NCBI RefSeq assembly: GCF_947242115.1
Contig: NC_074711.1
Location: 40,763,265-40,827,264 of the forward strand
DNA: 64,000 nucleotides
Source of the DNA: Biomphalaria glabrata
Taxonomy: Eukaryota; Mollusca; Gastropoda; Planorbidae
Direction of reading: 5' to 3'
In this document: piece after piece, positions 48,426 to 62,164 of the stretch
How positions within the stretch are numbered: the first letter of the stretch is position 1
Layout of the letters: every line of letters begins with the position of its first letter
The notes under the pieces: generated by a model
What the model was told of the DNA's origin: nothing
Seen by the model: the letters and a program-made list of their open reading frames with translations, nothing else
Database searches by the model: none
Program-made: the position numbers and the translations under genes

Positions 48426-48655
48426 TGTTATAACTCTGCCATGCGCGTTGCCATCAAGGCTAGTGCAGAAGGTGCGCACTTCTAGAAACCAAACTGAGAA
48501 GGATGTCAACATTGGGAAGAAGAGAACGATTTCCGCCCAAGTCTAGAGCCGAAGTGAAAAGACTGTGCTAGAGATAGATGTTGTTATAATGTATTTGTGA
48601 TGTCCTGTGAATAAATATCCTTGCCTCCTTAAGTTGCCTCCCTTAAGTTATTATA
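48426..48655. mobile_element. Solo LTR (fossil) in each array unit
   Basis: A 230-bp LTR-like segment (tgttataac ... gttattata) is flanked by the 4-bp duplication atag. Equivalent copies lie at 50745-50974, 53136-53365, 55455-55684 and 57846-58075. It is a diverged relative of the solo LTR at 11990-12208. As every unit carries it with the same flanks, it inserted before the array expanded. No internal element sequence remains. Confidence 0.75.
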
Positions 48656-48881
48656 ATAGGTTCCTTGGGTCACAAAGCCCTTCCTTCATGGAACAATGCC
48701 AGGTAAAGAAGAGGCAGACATTAAGCGATGGAAAGAGAACACAAAAGCGTGGACGAGTTTGTTACTAAAACAGAAACGGAGAAAGATGGTCGACACAACA
48801 TGTGTAGTGCCCCAACGGTTCAATGGATTCGTCACTAAGGGTTACGTGAAGGTTTAGGATTTACTGCTAACATCGAACAGA

Positions 48882-49040
48882 ATGTTTGTTTGTTTTACAT
48901 GTTTCAGATGTTTCTTAAGAGTTGAAGATAATTTATTTCCTAGTCCAAACCTCCCGCAGGACGACGAGGGATGGCAGCGGGCAGGATATGATCCCAGGAC
49001 CTTCAAGACGACGGCATACCGCACGATCAGGCAGCCATCC
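48882..49040 (-). mobile_element. SINE family A in each array unit
   Basis: It runs from atgtttgtttgttttacatg to gatcaggcagccatcc, minus orientation. The B-box region (gggatcatatcc on minus) is degenerate compared with 33419-33590. Copies in the other units lie at 51201-51359, 53592-53750, 55911-56069 and 58302-58460. The 107- and 62-codon frames over it are SINE by-products. Confidence 0.82.
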
Positions 49041-52000
49041 AAAGTAGATCAAGTTAAATTTACTTGCGAAAAACACAATTGTGAAGCTCAGCTGTCTTTA
49101 CATAATCCCCTATTTAACTCCAATTATCCGACACCTTCATATAATTATCCAAGGAATCAAAAAAATCTTAAAAATCCACACAATAATCAAAGGAGTACAC
49201 ATTAAAATCTAAAGAACCAATAAAATTACCTTCTGTCAACTGGTCCACTCTCTTGTTGACAAAGCAAAACAATATTTACAATGGGGAAAAAAGCTGCAAA
49301 ATGTTTTACTGACGAAATAAAATGAAATAAAAAAAGAAACATTGAAAAAACCAATAGGTCGTCAAAGGATGAGAAATAGTCACATCTTGTATATTCTAAA
49401 TCTCCCCTCTCGAAAAATCAAGTGTGGCCTTGAAGAATCTTGGCACTACAATGATACATAAATGTTTTAAAAGCGTTTGGCCAATGCCAGCCTTTGATTT
49501 TTGTCACATAATATAAGGCCTCAACGTGGCCTAAAATGTACCAATGGGCCAAACAAAAAAAAAATCCAATGAAATCTAAAATCATATTCCTTAGTACAGA
49601 TTTATTTATTATTTAAAAGTAGGCATACTTTAGAAGGATATTTTTTTTTATTTTAATTAGAAAATTTAACAACGGAATATGAATCTGGTATTTATTTGTG
49701 TTTGTTTTTAAGTTATCTTTGTTTAAGCTATAGTTTGTACAAAAAGATATTTTCGCAGATTTTGAATTAAGAACTTTAAAATAGAAGGAGTGACTGGTAT
49801 ATATTTTTAAAAGAGGTCTTTTTTTTAATCATAAATTAAAAGTTTGTACAAAGATATTTACAACATCCACAAAGACAAAGAACTTTCTCAGGAGCAACTC
49901 GGGTAGACGCCATATTTAGAATTTACGTCACGTATTTATGAGCTGAAGATTTCAATCGAGACAAAACCCAAAGCTTCTAAAATCATGTCTTGGACGTTCG
50001 AGCATTTTCTTGTTCAATGGTTCTGAACGCAGATTTCGTTGGTGGTTGGGGTAAAACACGGGATGTGTAAAACCATACGACCTTGCAGTTCAGACATACA
50101 TACCAGACGGGGCACTCAGACCCAAACACCCTGCATTCAAAAAGCACAAGCGCCGCATGCATTGCTCCACTGGTTATAAAGGGCTAGCGTTTAGGTCTAA
50201 ATAATAATAATAATAAAACACTAGGGATTCTATAAAAACATGCAAACCAATTAAACAGTCCATTACACACAGAATTAGTTTATCACATTAAAAAAAACAA
50301 ATACAGAACGATGAAAAAAAAATTAGATCTAAGTCTAGTAAGCCCAGTAAGATCTGTAGGTAGATCTAGTCTAGTAAGTCCAGTAAGATCTGTAGGTAGA
50401 TCTAGTCTAATAAGTCCAGTAAGATCTGTAGGTAGATCTAAATCATTAAACCAAAATAGGATTAGGTCTCATTAATAAAAGAGTCTAGATCGAGTAAGTT
50501 GAAAAAAAAAAAGTTTATAGAATTAGGTAATAGGTTTGATAGATCTAGTAACTCCGCCATGGCCGGTCCCAAGCCCGGATGAGAAAGGAGGAGGGTTTTG
50601 CATGGGGCTATATTTATATAGTGACTTCAGCCAGTAAAACCTCAAAATTAATTGCTCTTTTAACGGCATTTTTTAAATATTTTAAATGACCTGCTGATCA
50701 CAGAAAAAAACAACGCAAACTAAAACTTTACGACCGTATAATAGTGTTATAACTCTGCCATGCGCGTTGCCATCAAGGCTAGTGCAGAAGGTGCGCACTT
50801 CTAGAAACCAAACTGAGAAGGATGTCAACATTGGGAAGAAGAGAACGATTTCCGCCCAAGTCTAGAGCCGAAGTGAAAAGACTGTGCTAGAGATAGATGT
50901 TGTTATAATGTATTTGTGATGTCCTGTGAATAAATATCCTTGCCTCCTTAAGTTGCCTCCCTTAAGTTATTATAATAGGTTCCTTGGGTCACAAAGCCCT
51001 TCCTTCATGGAACAATGCCAGGTAAAGAAGAGGCAGACATTAAGCGATGGAAAGAGAACACAAAAGCGTGGACGAGTTTGTTACTAAAACAGAAACGGAG
51101 AAAGATGGTCGACACAACATGTGTAGTGCCCCAACGGTTCAATGGATTCGTCACTAAGGGTTACGTGAAGGTTTAGGATTTACTGCTAACATCGAACAGA
51201 ATGTTTGTTTGTTTTACATGTTTCAGATGTTTCTTAAGAGTTGAAGATAATTTATTTCCTAGTCCAAACCTCCCGCAGGACGACGAGGGATGGCAGCGGG
51301 CAGGATATGATCCCAGGACCTTCAAGACGACGGCATACCGCACGATCAGGCAGCCATCCAAAGTAGATCAAGTTAAATTTACTTGCGAAAAACACAATTG
51401 TGAAGCTCAGCTGTCTTTACATAATCCCCTATTTAACTCCAATTATCCGACACCTTCATATAATTATCCAAGGAATCAAAAAAATCTTAAAAATCCACAC
51501 AATAATCAAAGGAGTACACATTAAAATCTAAAGAACCAATAAAATTACCTTCTGTCAACTGGTCCACTCTCTTGTTGACAAAGCAAAACAATATTTACAA
51601 TGGGGAAAAAAGCTGCAAAATGTTTTACTGACGAAATAAAATGAAATAAAAAAAGAAACATTGAAAAAACCAATAGGTCGTCAAAGGATGAGAAATAGTC
51701 ACATCTTGTATATTCTAAATCTCCCCTCTCGAAAAATCAAGTGTGGCCTTGAAGAATCTTGGCACTACAATGATACATAAATGTTTTAAAAGCGTTTGGC
51801 CAATGCCAGCCTTTGATTTTTGTCACATAATATAAGGCCTCAACGTGGCCTAAAATGTACCAATGGGCCAAACAAAAAAAAAATCCAATGAAATCTAAAA
51901 TCATATTCCTTAGTACAGATTTATTTATTATTTAAAAGTAGGCATACTTTAGAAGGATATTTTTTTTTATTTTAATTAGAAAATTTAACAACGGAATATG

Positions 52001-55000
52001 AATCTGGTATTTATTTGTGTTTGTTTTTAAGTTATCTTTGTTTAAGCTATAGTTTGTACAAAAAGATATTTTCGCAGATTTTGAATTAAGAACTTTAAAA
52101 TAGAAGGAGTGACTGGTATATATTTTTAAAAGAGGTCTTTTTTTTAATCATAAATTAAAAGTTTGTACAAAGATATTTACAACATCCACAAAGACAAAGA
52201 ACTTTCTCAGGAGCAACTCGGGTAGACGCCATATTTAGAATTTACGTCACGTATTTATGAGCTGAAGATTTCAATCGAGACAAAACCCAAAGCTTCTAAA
52301 ATCATGTCTTGGACGTTCGAGCATTTTCTTGTTCAATGGTTCTGAACGCAGATTTCGTTGGTGGTTGGGGTAAAACACGGGATGTGTAAAACCATACGAT
52401 CTTGCAGTTCAGACATACATACCAGACGGGGCACTCAGACCCAAACACCCTGCATTCAAAAAGCACAAGCGCCGCATGCATTGCTCCACTGGTTATAAAG
52501 GGATATCGTTTAGGTCTAAATAATAATAATAATAAAACACTAGGGATTCTATAAAAACATGCAAACCAATTAAACAGTCCATTACACACAGAATTAGTTT
52601 ATCACATTAAAAAAAACAAATACAGAACGATGAAAAAAAAATTAGATCTAAATCTAGTAAGTCCAGTAAGATCTGTAGTTAGATCTAAGTCTAGTAAGCC
52701 CAGTAAGATCTGTAGGTAGATCTAGTCTAGTAAGCCCAGTAAGATCTGTAGGTAGATCTAGTCTAGTAAGTCCAGTAAGATCTGTAGGTAGATCTAGTCT
52801 AATAAGTCCAGTAAGATCTGTAGGTAGATCTAAATCATTAAACCAAAATAGGATTAGGTCTCATTAATAAAAGAGTCTAGATCGAGTAAGTTGAAAAAAA
52901 AAAGTTTATAGAATTAGGTAATAGGTTTGATAGATCTAGTAACTCCGCCATGGCCGGTCCCAAGCCCGGATGAGAAAGGAGGAGGGTTTTGCATGGGGCT
53001 ATATTTATATAGTGACTTCAGCCAGTAAAACCTCAAAATTAATTGCTCTTTTAACGGCATTTTTTAAATATTTTAAATGACCTGCTGATCACAGAAAAAA
53101 ACAACGCAAACTAAAACTTTACGACCGTATAATAGTGTTATAACTCTGCCATGCGCGTTGCCATCAAGGCTAGTGCAGAAGGTGCGCACTTCTAGAAACC
53201 AAACTGAGAAGGATGTCAACATTGGGAAGAAGAGAACGATTTCCGCCCAAGTCTAGAGCCGAAGTGAAAAGACTGTGCTAGAGATAGATGTTGTTATAAT
53301 GTATTTGTGATGTCCTGTGAATAAATATCCTTGCCTCCTTAAGTTGCCTCCCTTAAGTTATTATAATAGGTTCCTTGGGTCACAAAGCCCTTCCTTCATG
53401 GAACAATGCCAGGTAAAGAAGAGGCAGACATTAAGCGATGGAAAGAGAACACAAAAGCGTGGACGAGTTTGTTACTAAAACAGAAACGGAGAAAGATGGT
53501 CGACACAACATGTGTAGTGCCCCAACGGTTCAATGGATTCGTCACTAAGGGTTACGTGAAGGTTTAGGATTTACTGCTAACATCGAACAGAATGTTTGTT
53601 TGTTTTACATGTTTCAGATGTTTCTTAAGAGTTGAAGATAATTTATTTCCTAGTCCAAACCTCCCGCAGGACGACGAGGGATGGCAGCGGGCAGGATATG
53701 ATCCCAGGACCTTCAAGACGACGGCATACCGCACGATCAGGCAGCCATCCAAAGTAGATCAAGTTAAATTTACTTGCGAAAAACACAATTGTGAAGCTCA
53801 GCTGTCTTTACATAATCCCCTATTTAACTCCAATTATCCGACACCTTCATATAATTATCCAAGGAATCAAAAAAATCTTAAAAATCCACACAATAATCAA
53901 AGGAGTACACATTAAAATCTAAAGAACCAATAAAATTACCTTCTGTCAACTGGTCCACTCTCTTGTTGACAAAGCAAAACAATATTTACAATGGGGAAAA
54001 AAGCTGCAAAATGTTTTACTGACGAAATAAAATGAAATAAAAAAAGAAACATTGAAAAAACCAATAGGTCGTCAAAGGATGAGAAATAGTCACATCTTGT
54101 ATATTCTAAATCTCCCCTCTCGAAAAATCAAGTGTGGCCTTGAAGAATCTTGGCACTACAATGATACATAAATGTTTTAAAAGCGTTTGGCCAATGCCAG
54201 CCTTTGATTTTTGTCACATAATATAAGGCCTCAACGTGGCCTAAAATGTACCAATGGGCCAAACAAAAAAAAAATCCAATGAAATCTAAAATCATATTCC
54301 TTAGTACAGATTTATTTATTATTTAAAAGTAGGCATACTTTAGAAGGATATTTTTTTTTATTTTAATTAGAAAATTTAACAACGGAATATGAATCTGGTA
54401 TTTATTTGTGTTTGTTTTTAAGTTATCTTTGTTTAAGCTATAGTTTGTACAAAAAGATATTTTCGCAGATTTTGAATTAAGAACTTTAAAATAGAAGGAG
54501 TGACTGGTATATATTTTTAAAAGAGGTCTTTTTTTTAATCATAAATTAAAAGTTTGTACAAAGATATTTACAACATCCACAAAGACAAAGAACTTTCTCA
54601 GGAGCAACTCGGGTAGACGCCATATTTAGAATTTACGTCACGTATTTATGAGCTGAAGATTTCAATCGAGACAAAACCCAAAGCTTCTAAAATCATGTCT
54701 TGGACGTTCGAGCATTTTCTTGTTCAATGGTTCTGAACGCAGATTTCGTTGGTGGTTGGGGTAAAACACGGGATGTGTAAAACCATACGACCTTGCAGTT
54801 CAGACATACATACCAGACGGGGCACTCAGACCCAAACACCCTGCATTCAAAAAGCACAAGCGCCGCATGCATTGCTCCACTGGTTATAAAGGGCTAGCGT
54901 TTAGGTCTAAATAATAATAATAATAAAACACTAGGGATTCTATAAAAACATGCAAACCAATTAAACAGTCCATTACACACAGAATTAGTTTATCACATTA

Positions 55001-58000
55001 AAAAAAACAAATACAGAACGATGAAAAAAAAATTAGATCTAAGTCTAGTAAGCCCAGTAAGATCTGTAGGTAGATCTAGTCTAGTAAGTCCAGTAAGATC
55101 TGTAGGTAGATCTAGTCTAATAAGTCCAGTAAGATCTGTAGGTAGATCTAAATCATTAAACCAAAATAGGATTAGGTCTCATTAATAAAAGAGTCTAGAT
55201 CGAGTAAGTTGAAAAAAAAAAAGTTTATAGAATTAGGTAATAGGTTTGATAGATCTAGTAACTCCGCCATGGCCGGTCCCAAGCCCGGATGAGAAAGGAG
55301 GAGGGTTTTGCATGGGGCTATATTTATATAGTGACTTCAGCCAGTAAAACCTCAAAATTAATTGCTCTTTTAACGGCATTTTTTAAATATTTTAAATGAC
55401 CTGCTGATCACAGAAAAAAACAACGCAAACTAAAACTTTACGACCGTATAATAGTGTTATAACTCTGCCATGCGCGTTGCCATCAAGGCTAGTGCAGAAG
55501 GTGCGCACTTCTAGAAACCAAACTGAGAAGGATGTCAACATTGGGAAGAAGAGAACGATTTCCGCCCAAGTCTAGAGCCGAAGTGAAAAGACTGTGCTAG
55601 AGATAGATGTTGTTATAATGTATTTGTGATGTCCTGTGAATAAATATCCTTGCCTCCTTAAGTTGCCTCCCTTAAGTTATTATAATAGGTTCCTTGGGTC
55701 ACAAAGCCCTTCCTTCATGGAACAATGCCAGGTAAAGAAGAGGCAGACATTAAGCGATGGAAAGAGAACACAAAAGCGTGGACGAGTTTGTTACTAAAAC
55801 AGAAACGGAGAAAGATGGTCGACACAACATGTGTAGTGCCCCAACGGTTCAATGGATTCGTCACTAAGGGTTACGTGAAGGTTTAGGATTTACTGCTAAC
55901 ATCGAACAGAATGTTTGTTTGTTTTACATGTTTCAGATGTTTCTTAAGAGTTGAAGATAATTTATTTCCTAGTCCAAACCTCCCGCAGGACGACGAGGGA
56001 TGGCAGCGGGCAGGATATGATCCCAGGACCTTCAAGACGACGGCATACCGCACGATCAGGCAGCCATCCAAAGTAGATCAAGTTAAATTTACTTGCGAAA
56101 AACACAATTGTGAAGCTCAGCTGTCTTTACATAATCCCCTATTTAACTCCAATTATCCGACACCTTCATATAATTATCCAAGGAATCAAAAAAATCTTAA
56201 AAATCCACACAATAATCAAAGGAGTACACATTAAAATCTAAAGAACCAATAAAATTACCTTCTGTCAACTGGTCCACTCTCTTGTTGACAAAGCAAAACA
56301 ATATTTACAATGGGGAAAAAAGCTGCAAAATGTTTTACTGACGAAATAAAATGAAATAAAAAAAGAAACATTGAAAAAACCAATAGGTCGTCAAAGGATG
56401 AGAAATAGTCACATCTTGTATATTCTAAATCTCCCCTCTCGAAAAATCAAGTGTGGCCTTGAAGAATCTTGGCACTACAATGATACATAAATGTTTTAAA
56501 AGCGTTTGGCCAATGCCAGCCTTTGATTTTTGTCACATAATATAAGGCCTCAACGTGGCCTAAAATGTACCAATGGGCCAAACAAAAAAAAAATCCAATG
56601 AAATCTAAAATCATATTCCTTAGTACAGATTTATTTATTATTTAAAAGTAGGCATACTTTAGAAGGATATTTTTTTTTATTTTAATTAGAAAATTTAACA
56701 ACGGAATATGAATCTGGTATTTATTTGTGTTTGTTTTTAAGTTATCTTTGTTTAAGCTATAGTTTGTACAAAAAGATATTTTCGCAGATTTTGAATTAAG
56801 AACTTTAAAATAGAAGGAGTGACTGGTATATATTTTTAAAAGAGGTCTTTTTTTTAATCATAAATTAAAAGTTTGTACAAAGATATTTACAACATCCACA
56901 AAGACAAAGAACTTTCTCAGGAGCAACTCGGGTAGACGCCATATTTAGAATTTACGTCACGTATTTATGAGCTGAAGATTTCAATCGAGACAAAACCCAA
57001 AGCTTCTAAAATCATGTCTTGGACGTTCGAGCATTTTCTTGTTCAATGGTTCTGAACGCAGATTTCGTTGGTGGTTGGGGTAAAACACGGGATGTGTAAA
57101 ACCATACGATCTTGCAGTTCAGACATACATACCAGACGGGGCACTCAGACCCAAACACCCTGCATTCAAAAAGCACAAGCGCCGCATGCATTGCTCCACT
57201 GGTTATAAAGGGATATCGTTTAGGTCTAAATAATAATAATAATAAAACACTAGGGATTCTATAAAAACATGCAAACCAATTAAACAGTCCATTACACACA
57301 GAATTAGTTTATCACATTAAAAAAAACAAATACAGAACGATGAAAAAAAAATTAGATCTAAATCTAGTAAGTCCAGTAAGATCTGTAGTTAGATCTAAGT
57401 CTAGTAAGCCCAGTAAGATCTGTAGGTAGATCTAGTCTAGTAAGCCCAGTAAGATCTGTAGGTAGATCTAGTCTAGTAAGTCCAGTAAGATCTGTAGGTA
57501 GATCTAGTCTAATAAGTCCAGTAAGATCTGTAGGTAGATCTAAATCATTAAACCAAAATAGGATTAGGTCTCATTAATAAAAGAGTCTAGATCGAGTAAG
57601 TTGAAAAAAAAAAGTTTATAGAATTAGGTAATAGGTTTGATAGATCTAGTAACTCCGCCATGGCCGGTCCCAAGCCCGGATGAGAAAGGAGGAGGGTTTT
57701 GCATGGGGCTATATTTATATAGTGACTTCAGCCAGTAAAACCTCAAAATTAATTGCTCTTTTAACGGCATTTTTTAAATATTTTAAATGACCTGCTGATC
57801 ACAGAAAAAAACAACGCAAACTAAAACTTTACGACCGTATAATAGTGTTATAACTCTGCCATGCGCGTTGCCATCAAGGCTAGTGCAGAAGGTGCGCACT
57901 TCTAGAAACCAAACTGAGAAGGATGTCAACATTGGGAAGAAGAGAACGATTTCCGCCCAAGTCTAGAGCCGAAGTGAAAAGACTGTGCTAGAGATAGATG

Positions 58001-58952
58001 TTGTTATAATGTATTTGTGATGTCCTGTGAATAAATATCCTTGCCTCCTTAAGTTGCCTCCCTTAAGTTATTATAATAGGTTCCTTGGGTCACAAAGCCC
58101 TTCCTTCATGGAACAATGCCAGGTAAAGAAGAGGCAGACATTAAGCGATGGAAAGAGAACACGAAAGCGTGGACGAGTTTGTTACTAAAACAGAAACGGA
58201 GAAAGATGGTCGACACAACATGTGTAGTGCCCCAACGGTTCAATGGATTCGTCACTAAGGGTTACGTGAAGGTTTAGGATTTACTGCTAACATCGAACAG
58301 AATGTTTGTTTGTTTTACATGTTTCAGATGTTTCTTAAGAGTTGAAGATAATTTATTTCCTAGTCCAAACCTCCCGCAGGACGACGAGGGATGGCAGCGG
58401 GCAGGATATGATCCCAGGACCTTCAAGACGACGGCATACCGCACGATCAGGCAGCCATCCAAAGTAGATCAAGTTAAATTTACTTGCGAAAAACACAATT
58501 GTGAAGCTCAGCTGTCTTTACATAATCCCCTATTTAACTCCAATTATCCGACACCTTCATATAATTATCCAAGGAATCAAAAAAATCTTAAGAATCCACA
58601 CAATAATCAAAGGAGTACACATTAAAATCTAAAGAACCAATAAAATTATCTTCTGTCAACTGGTCCACTCTCTTGTTGACAAAGCAAAACAATATTTACA
58701 ATGGGGAAAAAAGCTGCAAAATGTTTTATTGACGAAATAAAATGAAATAAAAAAAGAAATATTGAAAAAATCAATAGGCCGCCAAAGAATGAGAAATAGT
58801 CACATCTTGTATATTCTAAATCTCCCCTCTCGAAAAATCAAGTGTGGCCTTGAAGAATCTTGGCACTCCAATGATGCATAAATGTTTTAAAAGCGTCTGG
58901 CTAATGCCAGCCTATGATTTTAGTCTCATAATATAAGGCCTCAACGTGGCGT

Positions 58953-59292
58953 AAATTTGTTTGTTTGGTGGATAGTGGATAGGCGAACAACGGGAAGCGA
59001 AACTGATCAACATTCACCGACAGCCTGGGAGCCACCGCATTCAATTGCAATGTTATCCGAATATGTGTGGAAATTACAAGGAAGCCAATCAGAACAAGCC
59101 GCAGAACTGTACCACGAGACGGACGTCATCAATACCCTTGAGCTGGAGTGGCGTGGTCCTTACACTGTGCTTGGTGGTCATAGAATAAGAATTTGAAGAA
59201 AGAAATTCGTCGTCGTTAGAAAACGAGGCAGAATAGAGGTGGAAGAGCATGGACATTGTGTTATGAGTGTAACTGTAACATGCTACCAAGTG
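58953..59292. other. Junction between array and LINE fragment
   Basis: About 340 bp between the fading sixth array unit and the LINE. It has a 79-codon frame (58957-59196) with no recognised domain; its origin is unknown. Confidence 0.4.
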
Positions 59293-60317
59293 GGCAACAT
59301 AAGAGGGATGTACGAAGGAATCAAAAAAGCTCTCGTACCCTCCCAAAACAAGACAGCACCTCTGAAATCAACCACTGGGGAAATTATCAAGTGCCAACAA
59401 ATGCACAGATGGGTTGAACATTACTCTGAGCTCTACGCCACAACAAGCTCAGTCTCTGACTCAGCCCTTAAGGCCATCATACAATTACCCACAATGAACG
59501 AGCTAGATGAAACACCCACCCTTTCAGAGCTCAACAAAGCCATAGACAACATTGCTGCCCGCAAAGCACCCGGATGCGATGGTATCCCCCTAGATCTTCT
59601 AAAACAATGCAAAACTACTCTAATCCAACCTCAACACGAACTGCTTTGCAAATGTTGGCAAGAAGGTGCTGTGCCACAAGACCTGCGGGATGCTAAAATC
59701 ATTACACTATATAAGAACAAAGGTGACAGAAGCGACTGCAACAATTACAGGGGAATCTCCCTCTTAAGTATTGTAGGCAAAGTCTTTGCTTGAGTGATAC
59801 TTCCCAGGCTACAAAAACTCGCTGATCGGGTCTATCCAGAATCACAATGCGGCTTTCGCTCAGGGAGATCCACGATTGACATGATTTTCTCCATCCGCCA
59901 ACTCCAGGAAAAGTGCAGAGAACAAAGGATGCCTTTGTACATTGCGTTTATTGACCTGACAAAGGCCTTCGATCTAGTTAGCAGAGATGGCCTCTTTAAA
60001 ATTTTACAGTTAATAGGCTGTTCGCCCAAGCTACTAAATGTAATCATATTGTTACAACATTTAAAGGAGGCAACTCAACGAGGTATGGGAACAAAGACAA
60101 TACAAAGTTTAATCAACATAGATCACCAAAAACAAGAACCGTTCCAATCTCAATCTTCTCGCACTTCCTCTTCCTCTCTCCCCGTTCATTTAGTCCATCC
60201 TCGTGCGCTGGTGCGCAACCATAGAGTCACTACAGAACATGGTCATTAAAATATGATTTGTACCAAAATATGATGGGTACAGTGCAATTCAACTGTGCCA
60301 GATCTGAAAGTTTCAGT
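59293..60317 (+). mobile_element. LINE fragment (pre-RT and RT N-terminal part)
   Basis: A second copy of the LINE type found in SUGCT. Codons from 59293 read GNIRGMYEGIKKAL, then [36 protein letters not shown], an in-frame TGA at 59791-59793, [20 protein letters not shown] and DLTKAFDLVSRDGLF up to about 60049. After a 201-bp LTR relic it resumes with MMGTVQFNCARSESFSI (60270-60317). The YADD motif and everything downstream are missing, as is the endonuclease. It overlaps exactly the RT part that the SUGCT LINE retains only in part. Confidence 0.85.
60050..60250. mobile_element. Diverged LTR relic (fossil) inside LINE fragment
   Basis: The segment tgttacaacatttaaaggag + gcaactcaacgag resembles the reverse complement of the solo LTR at 11990-12208 (end ctcgttgagttgcctccctt). 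It is flanked by atat on both sides (60046-60049, 60251-60254) and sits between contiguous LINE codons. The right end is degraded. An old solo LTR is the simplest reading. Confidence 0.55.
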
Positions 60318-62164
60318 ATAAACACAATTATAAAAAAAAAAATCTACAAAATATTCTTTAGAAAGAATTGGCACAATTATCAAAAGGATAAAGAAGAAAC
60401 TCTTAAGAATTCACATAAAGAATTAGCAAAAATATTCCAAGGAATCCGAACAAGAATTGAAAAAATCAACAAAGTAAGCTAAAGAATACACTCAATTATA
60501 CAAAGATTTCACAAAAAATCCAAAGAATCAACAACAACAAAAAAATAATGAAATATCAATATATTTCAGAGATTCCACAAAATAATGTAAATTCAAACAC
60601 ACAAAAAAAAAATAAAATAAAAATACACCTATAGAAAAAATATCAACACAATAAACTAAAGAGTCCACACTTAGAAATTCAAGTGATGATACAAATTTGA
60701 TGTTTAGAAAACTAAGCACATTGAACATGCATATTTCTAAAAAAAGTTTAAAAATAATATTTAATACGTAGTTTGGATTTCGTATCCTATAGTTCAAGTC
60801 TATATGTAAACTATTTGAGTTGGTTCTAACTCTACAGGCATTGGTTTCGAGTGACTGCAGCAACCATGATGGAAATCTACATTTGTATGGAGGAAGAAAA
60901 CATTAATGGTTCAAAGTGTCTTCTATACACACATAAAGGTTTCCTATGATTCACTACTCTAATAGGCCAGAAGTGACCTATTCCTTTTGTCAGAAATGAA
61001 AATCACTATTGTTATTACATTTTGACTTTGTTATCCATCATCAAAAAATATCCAAAAAAGGCCCTTTATTACTTACCAATTACTGGGCCCTTCTTTTGTC
61101 TTGTTTCTATCAAAGTATGCTCGAGTCATTCGTAAAGGGAATTTAATGAATACCCCAGTACTATAAATTAAAATGCAAAGTATGTTTTATTATGAATGTA
61201 TTTCTCATCTTCCTGCAACCTAAATATGATTCTGCCACTAAAATTGTTTATAAATAATATTGATCAAAAATACTTTATTAGCAATGCGAATAGATTAAAT
61301 GTTTAAATAGAGATACAGCTTTTTTTTATCTCTGAAATAGAACCTTTAATACAGTTTTCATAAAAAGCAGATGCAACTAAATTGTATCAAAACATTTTCT
61401 TGCAATCCAGTGTTTGTCAGAATGATCGAATTTCGTCTAAGCACAGAGAAGCATCATCTGAACTCTTTTGACTAGGATGAAGTGCTGTAGATACCAGAAG
61501 AATGCATTTCTGCAGCTCAGAGTGCAAGAAATAACTATTTGAGTAACTGAGAAACCTTGATTCAATATAATGATCCATATGTTGTCAGAACTTGTCTACT
61601 GTTTACCTTGTGAATAGGATGCATGCTGTTTAACTCATTGATTCATTTTCTTTTGCCCATTAGATTTCATCAGATCAAATTAAAAATTTTTTAATATATA
61701 AAAAATGTATCACTTTTCAGTCGAAGGTCTTTAAATCCCATTCTATTTTTAAAACTAAAAATATCAATAGCACAGTAATTCAAATACAATTGTAGACAGA
61801 TCTAGTTGAAAGCACTTTATTTTGGAAAGATTTTAACATTTATTATAGGAATAGGTTGAAAATAATAAATGCATAATATTATAATTTGCATAAAATGTAA
61901 AAAAATATAAAGTAATGCCCTTACTAATAGCATTCAAAATATAACAATTTAGAAGTTGAACACAAATTAATTGTAGCTTATGACAGTAAAACATCAAGTA
62001 AAAACTAATGCATTATTTATGTGTACATCATTAGAATTGAAATACTTTAGTTTATTTGTAGTGTACAAGTCAATAATTACCGAAAAACATTTTTTTTCCC
62101 ACATGATACTATTTGATAATGCCAGATTTTAGGAAGTGAATGTCCATATTGTGCATGAAGTCAG
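60318..62164. other. AT-rich intergenic stretch
   Basis: At 60310-60680 an A-rich stretch repeats phrases like aaagaatccacaca, resembling the last 150 bp of the array unit (aaaaatccacacaataatca). At 61489-61530 there is a fragment like the 15030-15180 repeat (gaatgcatttctgcag). No exon was recognised up to the FAN1 stop codon. Confidence 0.45.

Larger units (their letters stand above)
46892..58952. repeat. 2.3-kb tandem array with higher-order dimer structure
   Basis: Five full units start at 46892 (2319 bp), 49211 (2319), 51530 (2391), 53921 (2319) and 56240 (2391). A partial sixth (58631-58952) fades into the right flank. The units are nearly identical. The 72-bp length difference comes from a 36-bp internal minisatellite with three or five copies. 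Units 3 and 5 also share gggatatcgttt and acgatcttgc where units 1, 2 and 4 have gggctagcgttt and acgaccttgc. Units 2-3 and 4-5 therefore form two 4710-bp dimers. Each unit holds a solo LTR and a SINE. No convincing gene lies within a unit; small frames repeat simply because the unit does. Confidence 0.97.

Noticed and set aside
48882-49205. A 107-codon frame repeated identically five times (also 51201, 53592, 55911, 58302)
   Set aside because: It lies over a tRNA-derived SINE and its flank; identity between copies is explained by the tandem array, and the same SINE elsewhere is not open.
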